NCBI GenBank assembly: GCA_034520365.1
Contig: JAXHNP010000006.1
Location: 985,001 to 1,049,000 of the forward strand
Source of the DNA: Desulfobacterales bacterium
GTDB taxonomy: Bacteria; Desulfobacterota; Desulfobacteria; Desulfobacterales; Desulfosalsimonadaceae
Length of the DNA: 64,000 bases
Direction of reading: 5' to 3'
The position numbers and the translations under genes are program-made. Shown here piece after piece: positions 8,733 to 16,716 of the stretch. The notes under the pieces were generated by a model, which was given only the letters and a program-made list of their open reading frames with translations, was not told the DNA's origin and made no database searches. Position 1 is the first letter of the stretch. Each line of letters begins with the position of its first letter.

Positions 8733-8952
8733 CGGGTTTTAGGTTTTGGGTATTAGGTGTTAGGTGTAAAACTTAAGGTTTCAGTGTTCAGTGTTCAGGT
8801 ATGCCAAAAATTTTACTAAAATTTTGGTTCGTTCACATACTGTTTCCTGAAACCTGAAACCTGAAACCTGAAACCTATTATTACTTTTTCCCCTCAGTGC
8901 CTCAGTGCCTTTTAAGTTACTTTCACGCTCGGCCCCCGGCGGCGGCCCGGGG
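8733..8952 (+). repeat. Composite intergenic repeat element, copy 1
   Basis: The gene-free stretch 8717-9053 holds three pieces: a 32-bp G/T-rich telomere-like tract (8733-8764, units like TTAGGTTTTGGG), four exact CCTGAAA heptamers (8846-8873) opposed by related GTTTCAG/GTTCAG units at 8777-8800, and a GC-rich hairpin-prone tract (8926-8952, CCCCCGG...CCGGGGGG). The first and last pieces recur in inverted order at 15810-15841 and 15575-15606. No gene is seen inside. Confidence 0.72.
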
Positions 8953-9053
8953 GGATTCCTTTCTAAGGAATGGATTTATTTTGCTTTTTGTACCAGATCT
9001 ATTTATAGTTATAATGTTTGGTCATGAATATCAACCGGGAAAGGACAAAGATT

Positions 9054-10004
9054 ATGGAAAATCGGGTTAAACTGGGCATCAGTTCCTGTCTGCTGGGGGA
9101 AAATGTCCGCTGGAACGGCGGCCACAAGCTGGATCATTTTCTCCGCGACACCCTCGGTCAATACGTGGAATACGTGCCGGTATGCCCGGAGGTTGAGGCC
9201 GGATTCGGTATTCCGCGGGAAACTCTCCGTTTAGTGGGCGATATTGAAAACCCCCGGCTGGTGAAAACCAAGTCGCAGACCGACCATACCGAGCAGATGC
9301 TTGAATATGCGAAAAAGCGGGTCAAAGAGCTGGAGAAGGAGAATTTGTGCGGATTTATTTTTAAAAAGGATTCGCCCAGCAGCGGATTGGAGAGGGTCAA
9401 GGTATACAATGAAAAGGGCATGCCCGAGAAAAAGGGCGTCGGGTTGTTTGCCCGGGCATTCACCGATCATTTTCCCCTGATCCCTGTTGAAGAAGAGGGC
9501 CGGCTTCACGACCCGCTCCTTCGGGAGAATTTTATCGAGCAGATTTTTACCTTTAAGCGGTGGCGGGACAGGGTGGCGGAAAAGCCGAGCATCGGGAAGG
9601 TGGTGGATTTTCATTCCCGGAACAAACTCCTGATCATGGCCCACAGTCCGGAATACGGTAGATCCATGGGAAAACTCGTGGCCGGCGCCAAGCAGATGGG
9701 CCTGGATGCCTTCTACCGAGAGTACGAGGAACAGTTGATAGCCGCGCTGCGCCTAAAACCGACGGTGAAAAAGCATATCAATGTGCTCCAGCATATTATG
9801 GGCTATTTTAAGAAGCAGCTCACCAGCGATGAAAAGCAGGAACTTCTGGAGGTATTCGAGCAGTTTACAAAAGGCTATGTGCCGCTGGTGGTGCCCATGA
9901 CCCTGATCAATCATTATGTCCGCAAATACGAGCAGCCCTACCTTGCCATACAGACTTACCTGAATCCGCATCCGGTGGAACTGAAACTGCGGACGCATAC
10001 GTGA
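9054..10004 (+). CDS. DUF523-DUF1722 fusion protein (YbgA-like)
   Basis: A 316-residue two-domain protein. Residues 1 to about 150 match DUF523 (LGISSCLLGENVRWNGGHK at the N-terminus, VCPEVEAGFGIPRE, and the FKKDSPSSG segment); residues from about 190 match DUF1722 (LIMAHSPEYGRSMGKLVAGA, with C-terminal NHYVRKYEQPYLAIQTYL). The fused form is common in proteobacteria and is sometimes linked to photolyase genes; the function is not established. The ATG at 9054 is preceded by GGGAAAGGACA and replaces a longer GTG start at 9018. Cys and His residues in the DUF523 half could bind metal (inference). Confidence 0.88.
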   Translation: MENRVKLGISSCLLGENVRWNGGHKLDHFLRDTLGQYVEYVPVCPEVEAGFGIPRETLRLVGDIENPRLVKTKSQTDHTEQMLEYAKKRVKELEKENLCGFIFKKDSPSSGLERVKVYNEKGMPEKKGVGLFARAFTDHFPLIPVEEEGRLHDPLLRENFIEQIFTFKRWRDRVAEKPSIGKVVDFHSRNKLLIMAHSPEYGRSMGKLVAGAKQMGLDAFYREYEEQLIAALRLKPTVKKHINVLQHIMGYFKKQLTSDEKQELLEVFEQFTKGYVPLVVPMTLINHYVRKYEQPYLAIQTYLNPHPVELKLRTHT

Positions 10005-10028
10005 TGGTCCGGGAAAGTCTGCCTGTAC

Positions 10029-10042
10029 CGTCTTACTCTTAA
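10029..10042. repeat. Short CTTACT tract
   Basis: CCGTCTTACTCTTAAC immediately before the inverted repeat at 10043. Same seed sequence as the longer arrays at 1269 and 5449, here only two units. Confidence 0.5.
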
Positions 10043-10112
10043 CTGTCATTTATCGAGCGGCAGCGAGAAATCTTTTAAAGATTCCTCGTCACTGTCGTTC
10101 CTCGAATGACAG
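10043..10112. repeat. REP-like imperfect palindrome (CTGTCATT...AATGACAG)
   Basis: A 70-bp element bounded by perfect inverted CTGTCATT and AATGACAG; inside, CGAGCGGCAGCGAGAAATCTTT is opposed by AAAGATTCCTCG. Elements of this general sequence are scattered in intergenic regions of many bacteria. A decayed relative (CTGTCATTTAGAGAAACG) lies at about 11807-11826, downstream of the porin. Confidence 0.7.
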
Positions 10113-10185
10113 GGGCGGAAGGCATTGGAATAACGAAATATATTTTTGCATATAACAGTCGTTTTAAAATAAAGGAGTTTGCGTC

Positions 10186-10593
10186 ATGCGCATTCAGGAG
10201 CAGATCAAACAGGATCTGAAACAGGCGATGAAGGATAAGGACGAGGAGAAGAAGAACACCCTGCGGATTATCATCGGTGAGTTCGGCCGGGCCGAAGCCA
10301 AGGAGTTATCCGATGACGAGGTGATAAAAATTGTCCGCAAACTGATCAAGTCCGAGCAGGAATCCCTGGCGCAGTCCGGCAAATCCGCATCGGATTCCCG
10401 ATACATTCAAATCCTTGAATCCTATCTGCCGCAGATGGCCTCGGATGAAGAAATCCGCCGGTGGATTGCTGAAAATCTCGATTTCTCCAATTACAAAAAC
10501 AAGATGCAGGCCATGCGCGACATCATGGCGCACTTCGGCGCCAGTGCAGACGGCAATCAGGTGAAGCAGATTCTTCAGAGTATCGGGTATTAG
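10186..10593 (+). CDS. GatB/YqeY-domain protein
   Basis: A 135-residue protein matching the YqeY family from end to end: N-terminal helical MRIQEQIKQDLKQAMKDKD, the central KIVRKLIKSEQESLAQSGKS region, and YLPQMASDEEI before the small C-terminal helical domain. The family is homologous to the tRNA-contacting tail of GatB; a free-standing role is not defined, though it often lies near primase/sigma genes. The start is supported by AAAGGAGTTTGC upstream. Typical length is about 148, so this copy is slightly short (normal N-terminus, compact tail). Confidence 0.9.
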   Translation: MRIQEQIKQDLKQAMKDKDEEKKNTLRIIIGEFGRAEAKELSDDEVIKIVRKLIKSEQESLAQSGKSASDSRYIQILESYLPQMASDEEIRRWIAENLDFSNYKNKMQAMRDIMAHFGASADGNQVKQILQSIGY

Positions 10594-10605
10594 ACATTCG
10601 TTCAA

Positions 10606-10660
10606 AGTAGGTTGGGTTGAGCCTTCCAGTGTTGGGTTTCGTTCCTCAACCCAACCTACT
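10606..10660. repeat. Perfect 16-bp inverted repeat of the GTAGGTTGGGTTGAG type
   Basis: Arms AGTAGGTTGGGTTGAG (10606-10621) and its exact complement (10645-10660) enclose a loop containing GTTGGGTTTCG, which is itself complementary to CGAAACCCAAC at about 10686-10696. This nested palindrome resembles a repeat family found between genes in many bacteria. It lies just after the yqeY-like stop and may also end transcription. Confidence 0.75.
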
Positions 10661-10835
10661 ATATCGTCTTGCCAGAGGTTTAAAGGCGAAACCCAACGAA
10701 GCCATGCTTGTTTTTTACAAAAATGTATTATAAATACAATAATAAAACAAAAATGTAATAAATTAGATTTGCTGATTTTTTGACAGTTATTTATAACTTA
10801 CCGATATAATATATAATATATAAAAAATGCATAGT

Positions 10836-10850
10836 TGGCACGTTTCCTGC
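10836..10850 (+). promoter_or_regulatory. Sigma54-type promoter upstream of the porin
   Basis: TGGCAC-N5-CTGC with exact GG-N10-GC spacing (GG 10837-10838, GC 10849-10850). Transcription would start near 10862, giving a leader of about 100 bases before the ATG at 10961. The region upstream (10700-10835) is very AT-rich. The leader contains CCGGACTCTCAGGCCCGG, a possible small hairpin; I do not recognise a riboswitch in it. Confidence 0.6.
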
Positions 10851-10960
10851 CCATAGGAAAGACATTTAGGCAGACAATCAATTAACGGGTGTGTAAACCG
10901 GACTCTCAGGCCCGGAGCTCATCCCAAATTTAAATGTCATTTTCTATAGGAGGAAAAAGA

Positions 10961-11680
10961 ATGAAAAAAGCATGGGTTGTGGTATTGTCCGTATTATTTC
11001 TGGCCTTAGGGGCCGCCGGAACCGCCTTTGGTGCAGAGGCAACAGCCGGGGCTGATGTCGCCTCGGCTTACGTATGGCGGGGAATTACCTTTAATGACGG
11101 GTTTGTTGTGCAGCCCTATGTGGATGTGGCCGCCGGAAACGGATTCGCCATTAATGTCTGGGGCAACTATGATATTGACGATTATGACAATACCCTGGAT
11201 GACAATGAATTCTCAGAGATCGATCTCACCCTGTCCTACGGATTTTCCCTTGAGCCGGTGGATATTACCGTGGGCCATATCGAATACTTGTTTCCAAACG
11301 GGGGTGCGGGAACCAGCGAGGTCTTTTTAAGCGCCTATATTTCGCCCCTCGACGGAATCTCCGCAGGCATTGATGCCTATTATGACTATGATGAGGTGGA
11401 GGATTATTATGTTTCCGCAAGCCTGGCCTATGATGTCACCCTGGATTCCGGTCTGGGTCTGGGGGCCGGGGCGTCTGCCGGCTATGCGGGTGAGGATTTC
11501 ACCATCGGCCCGGATGACGGGTTTCATGAATATACGTTTTCCGCCAATGCATCCTATCCAGTCACCGATGCCATCGGGTTTTCCGCGTTTATCGCCTATA
11601 CAGACACGTTTGATGAAGATGTGCTGCCCGAGCAGGATGTGGATCTTTTCGGCGGCGGCGGCTTTTCCTGGAGCTTCTGA
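10961..11680 (+). CDS. Putative outer-membrane porin, TorF/TIGR02001-like
   Basis: A 239-residue secreted beta-barrel protein. The N-terminus MKKAWVVVLSVLFLALGAAG is a classical signal peptide ending near TAFGAEA. The mature part is acidic and made of alternating aromatic beta-strands (DVASAYVWRGITFNDGFVVQ at its start is typical of the TIGR02001/TorF putative porin family) and ends in an aromatic strand, GGFSWSF, with a terminal Phe as in outer-membrane barrels. The ATG at 10961 follows TAGGAGGAAAAAGA and is preferred over 10934. It is probably monocistronic, between a sigma54-type promoter and a hairpin. The transported solute is unknown. Confidence 0.82.
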   Translation: MKKAWVVVLSVLFLALGAAGTAFGAEATAGADVASAYVWRGITFNDGFVVQPYVDVAAGNGFAINVWGNYDIDDYDNTLDDNEFSEIDLTLSYGFSLEPVDITVGHIEYLFPNGGAGTSEVFLSAYISPLDGISAGIDAYYDYDEVEDYYVSASLAYDVTLDSGLGLGAGASAGYAGEDFTIGPDDGFHEYTFSANASYPVTDAIGFSAFIAYTDTFDEDVLPEQDVDLFGGGGFSWSF

Positions 11681-11713
11681 TGCGGCGGTTATCTTTATAA
11701 ATTGATTGGCAGG

Positions 11714-11744
11714 AGGGGGCATGCGCCATAGCGGTATGCCCCCT
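11714..11744 (+). terminator. Hairpin after the porin gene
   Basis: Perfect 9-bp stem AGGGGGCAT / ATGCCCCCT (11714-11722 and 11736-11744) with a 13-base loop, 33 bases after the stop. No T-run follows directly, so it may be a processing or rho-linked hairpin rather than a strict intrinsic terminator. Confidence 0.55.
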
Positions 11745-11837
11745 GTTAATAGCTTAAATGTAGGGTATTCAATACGATATTATGTTATTCCGGACGCTTC
11801 CGCCGCTGTCATTTAGAGAAACGAAAGTGACGCGGGT

Positions 11838-12476
11838 TTACGGCGCCCAGCCCTCGGGCACCTCCATGTCCGCCTTTTTCTTTTTGGAAACCCGGCTGCC
11901 GGGTTTATCCACGATTTGGACCGTGCTGGCCTGGGGCCCTTTTTCCCCTTCGGTCTGAACCAGCCGAACACCCGTGCCGATCTCCAGTCTGTCAAAATCC
12001 TCGTGAATCACACTGTTCTGGTGAAAATAAACTTCTCTGCCCTCCAGTGTCTTGATAAATCCGTAACCCTCCTCGGGAAACAGCCGAACCACCAGCCCGG
12101 TCAGTTCCGCCTCGTTATTATCATTATTCGGCTTGTTATTCTTAACATGATCTTCCTGTTTGCCCTTGATCTTTTTAAGCTGACGTTCCATGGCATGAAA
12201 CGCATCGGTAATCACCTTGCGAAGCCCTTCGTGCATTTCCCCTTTTCCGGATTCGCGGCGGGTCACCAATTCCTTGCCGGGCGGCAGCCGGAGGTCAATG
12301 CGCACCCGGAACTGATTGCCGCTTTTTTGATATTCCTGGGGTTGTTCCACCGATACCCGGCAGCTGATGATGCTGTCATGCAGCCGGTCAAGCTTGGCGG
12401 CTTTTTCATGAATCAGGGTTTCAATGGCATCGCTTTTGGTGACATTTCGGTAGGTAATTTCCAGAGGCTGCTTCAT
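11838..12476 (-). CDS. Ribosome hibernation factor-like (HPF/RaiA) protein fused to a cold-shock domain
   Basis: A 212-residue fusion. Residues 1 to about 105 match the HPF/YfiA ribosome-binding domain (PLEITYRNVTKSDAIETLI at the start, then IDLRLPPGKELVTRRE). A low-complexity linker rich in Asn and Lys follows (NNKPNNDNNE, about 119-128). Residues about 130-195 form a cold-shock-like OB fold (GLVVRLFPEEGYGFIKT then VYFHQNSVI, the usual RNP-like motifs), with a basic tail. The ATG at 12476 is preceded by AAAGGTGA. In this architecture HPF is expected to dimerise or silence ribosomes while the CSD binds RNA; the activity here is inferred. A promoter and 5' hairpin lie directly upstream. Confidence 0.85.
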   Translation of the reverse strand: MKQPLEITYRNVTKSDAIETLIHEKAAKLDRLHDSIISCRVSVEQPQEYQKSGNQFRVRIDLRLPPGKELVTRRESGKGEMHEGLRKVITDAFHAMERQLKKIKGKQEDHVKNNKPNNDNNEAELTGLVVRLFPEEGYGFIKTLEGREVYFHQNSVIHEDFDRLEIGTGVRLVQTEGEKGPQASTVQIVDKPGSRVSKKKKADMEVPEGWAP

Positions 12477-12530
12477 GATTTCACCTTTCAGGTTTTGTGA
12501 TTCCAAAATGTTTTTAAGGCAATTTATTCC

Positions 12531-12550
12531 TAAAGGATTTACATCCTTTA
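12531..12550 (-). promoter_or_regulatory. 5' leader hairpin of the HPF-CSD gene
   Basis: Perfect 8-bp stem TAAAGGAT / ATCCTTTA with a 4-base loop. With the promoter at 12556-12584 it would form at the very 5' end of the minus-strand mRNA, about 55 bases before the start codon. A stabilising or temperature-sensitive role is conjecture. Confidence 0.4.
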
Positions 12551-12555
12551 AGAAA

Positions 12556-12584
12556 AACATAACGATGCGAAACGGCCGGGTCAA
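12556..12584 (-). promoter_or_regulatory. Sigma70-type promoter for the HPF-CSD gene
   Basis: On the minus strand TTGACC, 17 bases, TATGTT. Transcription would start near 12549, giving a leader of about 73 bases. It is one of two divergent candidate promoters in the 12477-12972 spacer. Confidence 0.5.
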
Positions 12585-12644
12585 TCCGTGTTTCGTCAAA
12601 GAAGAAAGAAAAGAGTGGGTTGTTTTTAAAAGAACAGAATATGC

Positions 12645-12674
12645 TTGACAAAAGGGTTGTGATTAAAGTACATG
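12645..12674 (+). promoter_or_regulatory. Possible sigma70-type promoter toward prfC
   Basis: TTGACA followed after 18 bases by TACATG, pointing to prfC about 300 bases downstream. The -10 box is poor. The rest of 12690-12960 contains no recognisable gene; a 75-codon minus-strand frame there has no family resemblance. Confidence 0.3.
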
Positions 12675-12972
12675 AGTCCGTCTATGGAATATTTATACTC
12701 ATTTTCGCCTGTTTTTTTTTCAATGATGCGTATCCAAAGCTTGCCGGCCAAGCATGACCGGCCCTTCGGCAGCATCCTTTCCGTCGTGCCGACGCCGCCC
12801 TGAAGACGCGTTTTAGATCCCCCCATCGCGCCAACGACCGCAAAACCCAACAATTTTTTCGCTGTTTTCAGTTTTTACCCTCCCGAAGCATGCAAGAGAT
12901 TGAGATCCGGCTGTTTTGGGGGCTCGGGAAAGGCGCTGAATTATTTATTAGAAACCGATAGATCAACAACCA

Positions 12973-14577
<1,605 letters not shown>

Positions 14578-14580
14578 TCT

Positions 14581-14937
14581 TTATGATCGCGACTCCGCAT
14601 TCTGGGCGCATGTAATGCAATTCAGGATGCTGGGATCTGAGCTCAGCCGTCCTTCGGCGATTTCTTCGTCGCAGATCATGCAGTAGCCGTAATCGCCTTC
14701 GCGCATTCGATCAAGGGCGGTCAGAATGCGTCTTCGCTCAAACTCCGTGAGCCGGTCAGTGGCCTGGGACATGGCCTGCTGCTGCAGGGCATCCATGCGC
14801 GTGAGGCGCCCGGTTCGCCCCTGATCCAGTTCAACCGGGCCGGATTGGCTTTTACGCGTGTCCTGCTGTGCTGTTATTTCAACAAGCCGTTTTTCAAGGC
14901 GATTTTTATAATATTCCAGGTCAATGTCTTTGCGCAT
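14581..14937 (-). CDS. DksA/TraR-type zinc-finger protein
   Basis: A 118-residue protein with a long N-terminal coiled-coil region (residues about 1-80) and a C-terminal C4 zinc finger: CMIC, then 17 residues, then CITC (about residues 90-113). This is the DksA/TraR architecture, which inserts into the RNA polymerase secondary channel to tune stringent-response transcription. It lacks the longer N-terminal part of E. coli DksA (151 residues), so it belongs to the shorter TraR/YocK-like group. Convergent with prfC, 3 bases apart. Confidence 0.85.
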   Translation of the reverse strand: MRKDIDLEYYKNRLEKRLVEITAQQDTRKSQSGPVELDQGRTGRLTRMDALQQQAMSQATDRLTEFERRRILTALDRMREGDYGYCMICDEEIAEGRLSSDPSILNCITCAQNAESRS

Positions 14938-14994
14938 TGCTGAATTGCTCCATGAAAAATGATCGATGCCTTCGGAAAGGCGGTGGTGTATGCC

Positions 14995-15519
14995 TCAGCC
15001 CATTAATTCTTCGTAGGCTTCGTAATCCGATTGGCTATAGAGAACCAGCCGGATTTTTTTAACGTATTCAAGCTGCGGGGCCTGATCCCGGATGACCTGC
15101 AGGGCTATCCGGGCGGCTTCTTTTAATGGGAAACCAAACGCCCCTGTCGAAATCGCCGGGAATGCAATGGCATCAATTTTGTGTTCATCAGCCAGTTTCA
15201 GCGCATTGCAATAACAATCGGCCAGCAGCTTATCCGCCGGCTCATCCCTGCCGTATATCGGCCCCAGACAGTGAATGACATATTTGTTGGGCAAATTATG
15301 GCCGCCGGATATAACGGCTTCGCCCGGCTTGATGGGCGCCATTGGCCGGCACTCTTCAGCCAGTCCGGGACCGGCGGCCATGTGAAGCGCACCGGCCACG
15401 CCGCCTCCCATTTCAAGCCGCGCATTGGCGGCATTGACAACGGCGGTCATGTCGTTTTGGCGGGCAATATCCCCCTTTGCCAATTCCACTTCAACCCCGT
15501 TAAATGCTTTTTTCAACAT
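14995..15519 (-). CDS. Macrodomain protein (ADP-ribose/O-acetyl-ADP-ribose hydrolase-like)
   Basis: A 174-residue macrodomain. Diagnostic motifs: TAVVNAANARLEMGGGVAGAL (in part; about residues 21-41, the NAAN and GGGVAGA loops that bind ADP-ribose), VIHCLGPIYG (about 88-97), and AIAFPAISTGAFGFPLKEAA (about 124-143). Enzymes of this kind remove ADP-ribose from proteins or deacetylate O-acetyl-ADP-ribose. The ATG at 15519 is preceded by AAAGGAGGTGGCT and is clearly better than 15543. It lies 57 bases upstream of the DksA-like gene in the same direction, so co-transcription is possible. Confidence 0.9.
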   Translation of the reverse strand: MLKKAFNGVEVELAKGDIARQNDMTAVVNAANARLEMGGGVAGALHMAAGPGLAEECRPMAPIKPGEAVISGGHNLPNKYVIHCLGPIYGRDEPADKLLADCYCNALKLADEHKIDAIAFPAISTGAFGFPLKEAARIALQVIRDQAPQLEYVKKIRLVLYSQSDYEAYEELMG

Positions 15520-15574
15520 AGCCACCTCCTTTGAAAAGGGCATTCATGCTTTATCGGCATAAATACAAAATATT

Positions 15575-15841
15575 CCCCCCGGGCCGCGGGCGGCCGGGAG
15601 TGAGCTAAAAATAACTTAATGATATAAATTTATGAAAATTCAATCTCTGCTGATTCGTACTCGTACTCGTGCTCGTACTCGTAATCGGCTTTTGATTTTT
15701 TCGAGTACGATTACGAGGCGGGCACGGTGGCCCGCCCTACGAATGGGGAAAAACCCGATTCATCGTAGGGTCGGCCACCGTGCCGACCATAAATTCTTGA
15801 TTTCATTAACCTAATACCTAATACCCAAAACCTAAAACCCG
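15575..15841 (-). repeat. Composite intergenic repeat element, copy 2, with palindromes
   Basis: The gene-free stretch 15520-15850 holds a GC-rich tract (15575-15606) similar to 8926-8952 in reverse complement, TCGTAC-type hexamers (15652-15682), a long palindrome (15717-15743 against 15763-15788, GGCGGGCACGGTGG... with its complement) and a 32-bp tract at 15810-15841 that is the reverse complement of 8733-8764 with one mismatch. It looks like an inverted relative of the 8.7-9.0 kb element. No gene is seen. Confidence 0.72.
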
Positions 15842-15850
15842 ATAAGTTAT

Positions 15851-16513
15851 TTAGAAGTCTTTGGAACTGCTGTCCCCGCCATTCTGGAACAGGCAGAATT
15901 TTTTTCCGTCCCTGAATACGATCCTTAAGGCAAAATGCGCCGCGATCCAGTCAAATGTGTCTGAATTGTAAAAACAAACATGCGTGGGGTCGCGGTGATA
16001 CCACCACCCGGCGAATTTTTCCGGGCCGGGATGAAACATCGTGCGAACCGCCAGATATCCCCCCGCATTTAAATGATCTTTCAGCGTACTCAATTCCCAG
16101 TAGGGATCGCTGAGATGCTCAAAAACTTCCGTGGCGGTGATTAAGTCATAGCTTTTCATTTTATAGGTTGCTTCAGGATAAAAATAGGGATCATACACAT
16201 CCGCTGTCAAGCCTCTCTTCGCCAGCAAATCAGCAAGTACCGGCGTGGGCCCGCAGCCGAAGTCGAGCGCAGTAAAAATGTTTTGTAAGTATGGTGTCAC
16301 CAGATGATTGAGAAATTCAGTCAGCATCTTCACATACCCGTCATTTTCATGGGTGTTATGATGCTCCAGGTAACGTTTGCGCTCAGCCTCAGGCCCGGGC
16401 AGGCCGGTCTCATCAATAAAGATCAGACTGCAGTGGGCGCAGTGGTAATAGGTTTTGGCGGCTGCCGTTATTTTCGATATTTCTGATCTTCCGCAGAGTT
16501 TGCAGTCTGTCAT
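15851..16513 (-). CDS. Class I SAM-dependent methyltransferase with N-terminal zinc ribbon
   Basis: A 220-residue protein. The N-terminus has two CxxC pairs (CKLC at 4-7, CAHC at about 25-28), a small zinc ribbon typical of Methyltransf_23-type proteins. A SAM-binding glycine loop follows (LDFGCGPTPVLADLL, about 83-97), then ITATEVFEHLSDP (about 127-139), the usual motif after the Asp-containing strand. The acceptor is unknown; related proteins modify sugars or small molecules. The ATG at 16513 is preferred for its AGGGATAAAATC leader. It diverges from the sensor kinase gene. Confidence 0.82.
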   Translation of the reverse strand: MTDCKLCGRSEISKITAAAKTYYHCAHCSLIFIDETGLPGPEAERKRYLEHHNTHENDGYVKMLTEFLNHLVTPYLQNIFTALDFGCGPTPVLADLLAKRGLTADVYDPYFYPEATYKMKSYDLITATEVFEHLSDPYWELSTLKDHLNAGGYLAVRTMFHPGPEKFAGWWYHRDPTHVCFYNSDTFDWIAAHFALRIVFRDGKKFCLFQNGGDSSSKDF

Positions 16514-16584
16514 GATTTTATCCCTATGATATCCCATCTACTCCCAAAAATCCGAGGCATTGTCAATTATGGTTCCCTGTCTTA

Positions 16585-16613
16585 TTGACCCCCATGCACG
16601 GATTGTGTACGAT
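16585..16613 (+). promoter_or_regulatory. Sigma70-type promoter upstream of the sensor kinase
   Basis: TTGACC, 17 bases, TACGAT; transcription would start near 16620, about 95 bases before the kinase start. Best promoter match in the divergent spacer 16514-16716. Confidence 0.45.
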
Positions 16614-16716
16614 AGGATACGCTGTTTCCGCGTGCCCGAATGGCCGCAAATAGCTGCCGCCCCCGGCTATCAGTCAATAAACACGGCATGTCAGAGACCT
16701 TGTGCATGGGCAGTTA

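Noticed and set aside
8846-8873. Four exact CCTGAAA heptamers as a CRISPR-like array
   Set aside because: Units are 7 bases with no spacers; it is a microsatellite inside a repeat-rich spacer.
10862-10960. Riboswitch in the porin leader (CCGGACTCTCAGGCCCGG)
   Set aside because: No match to a known riboswitch core could be made; only a short hairpin is visible.
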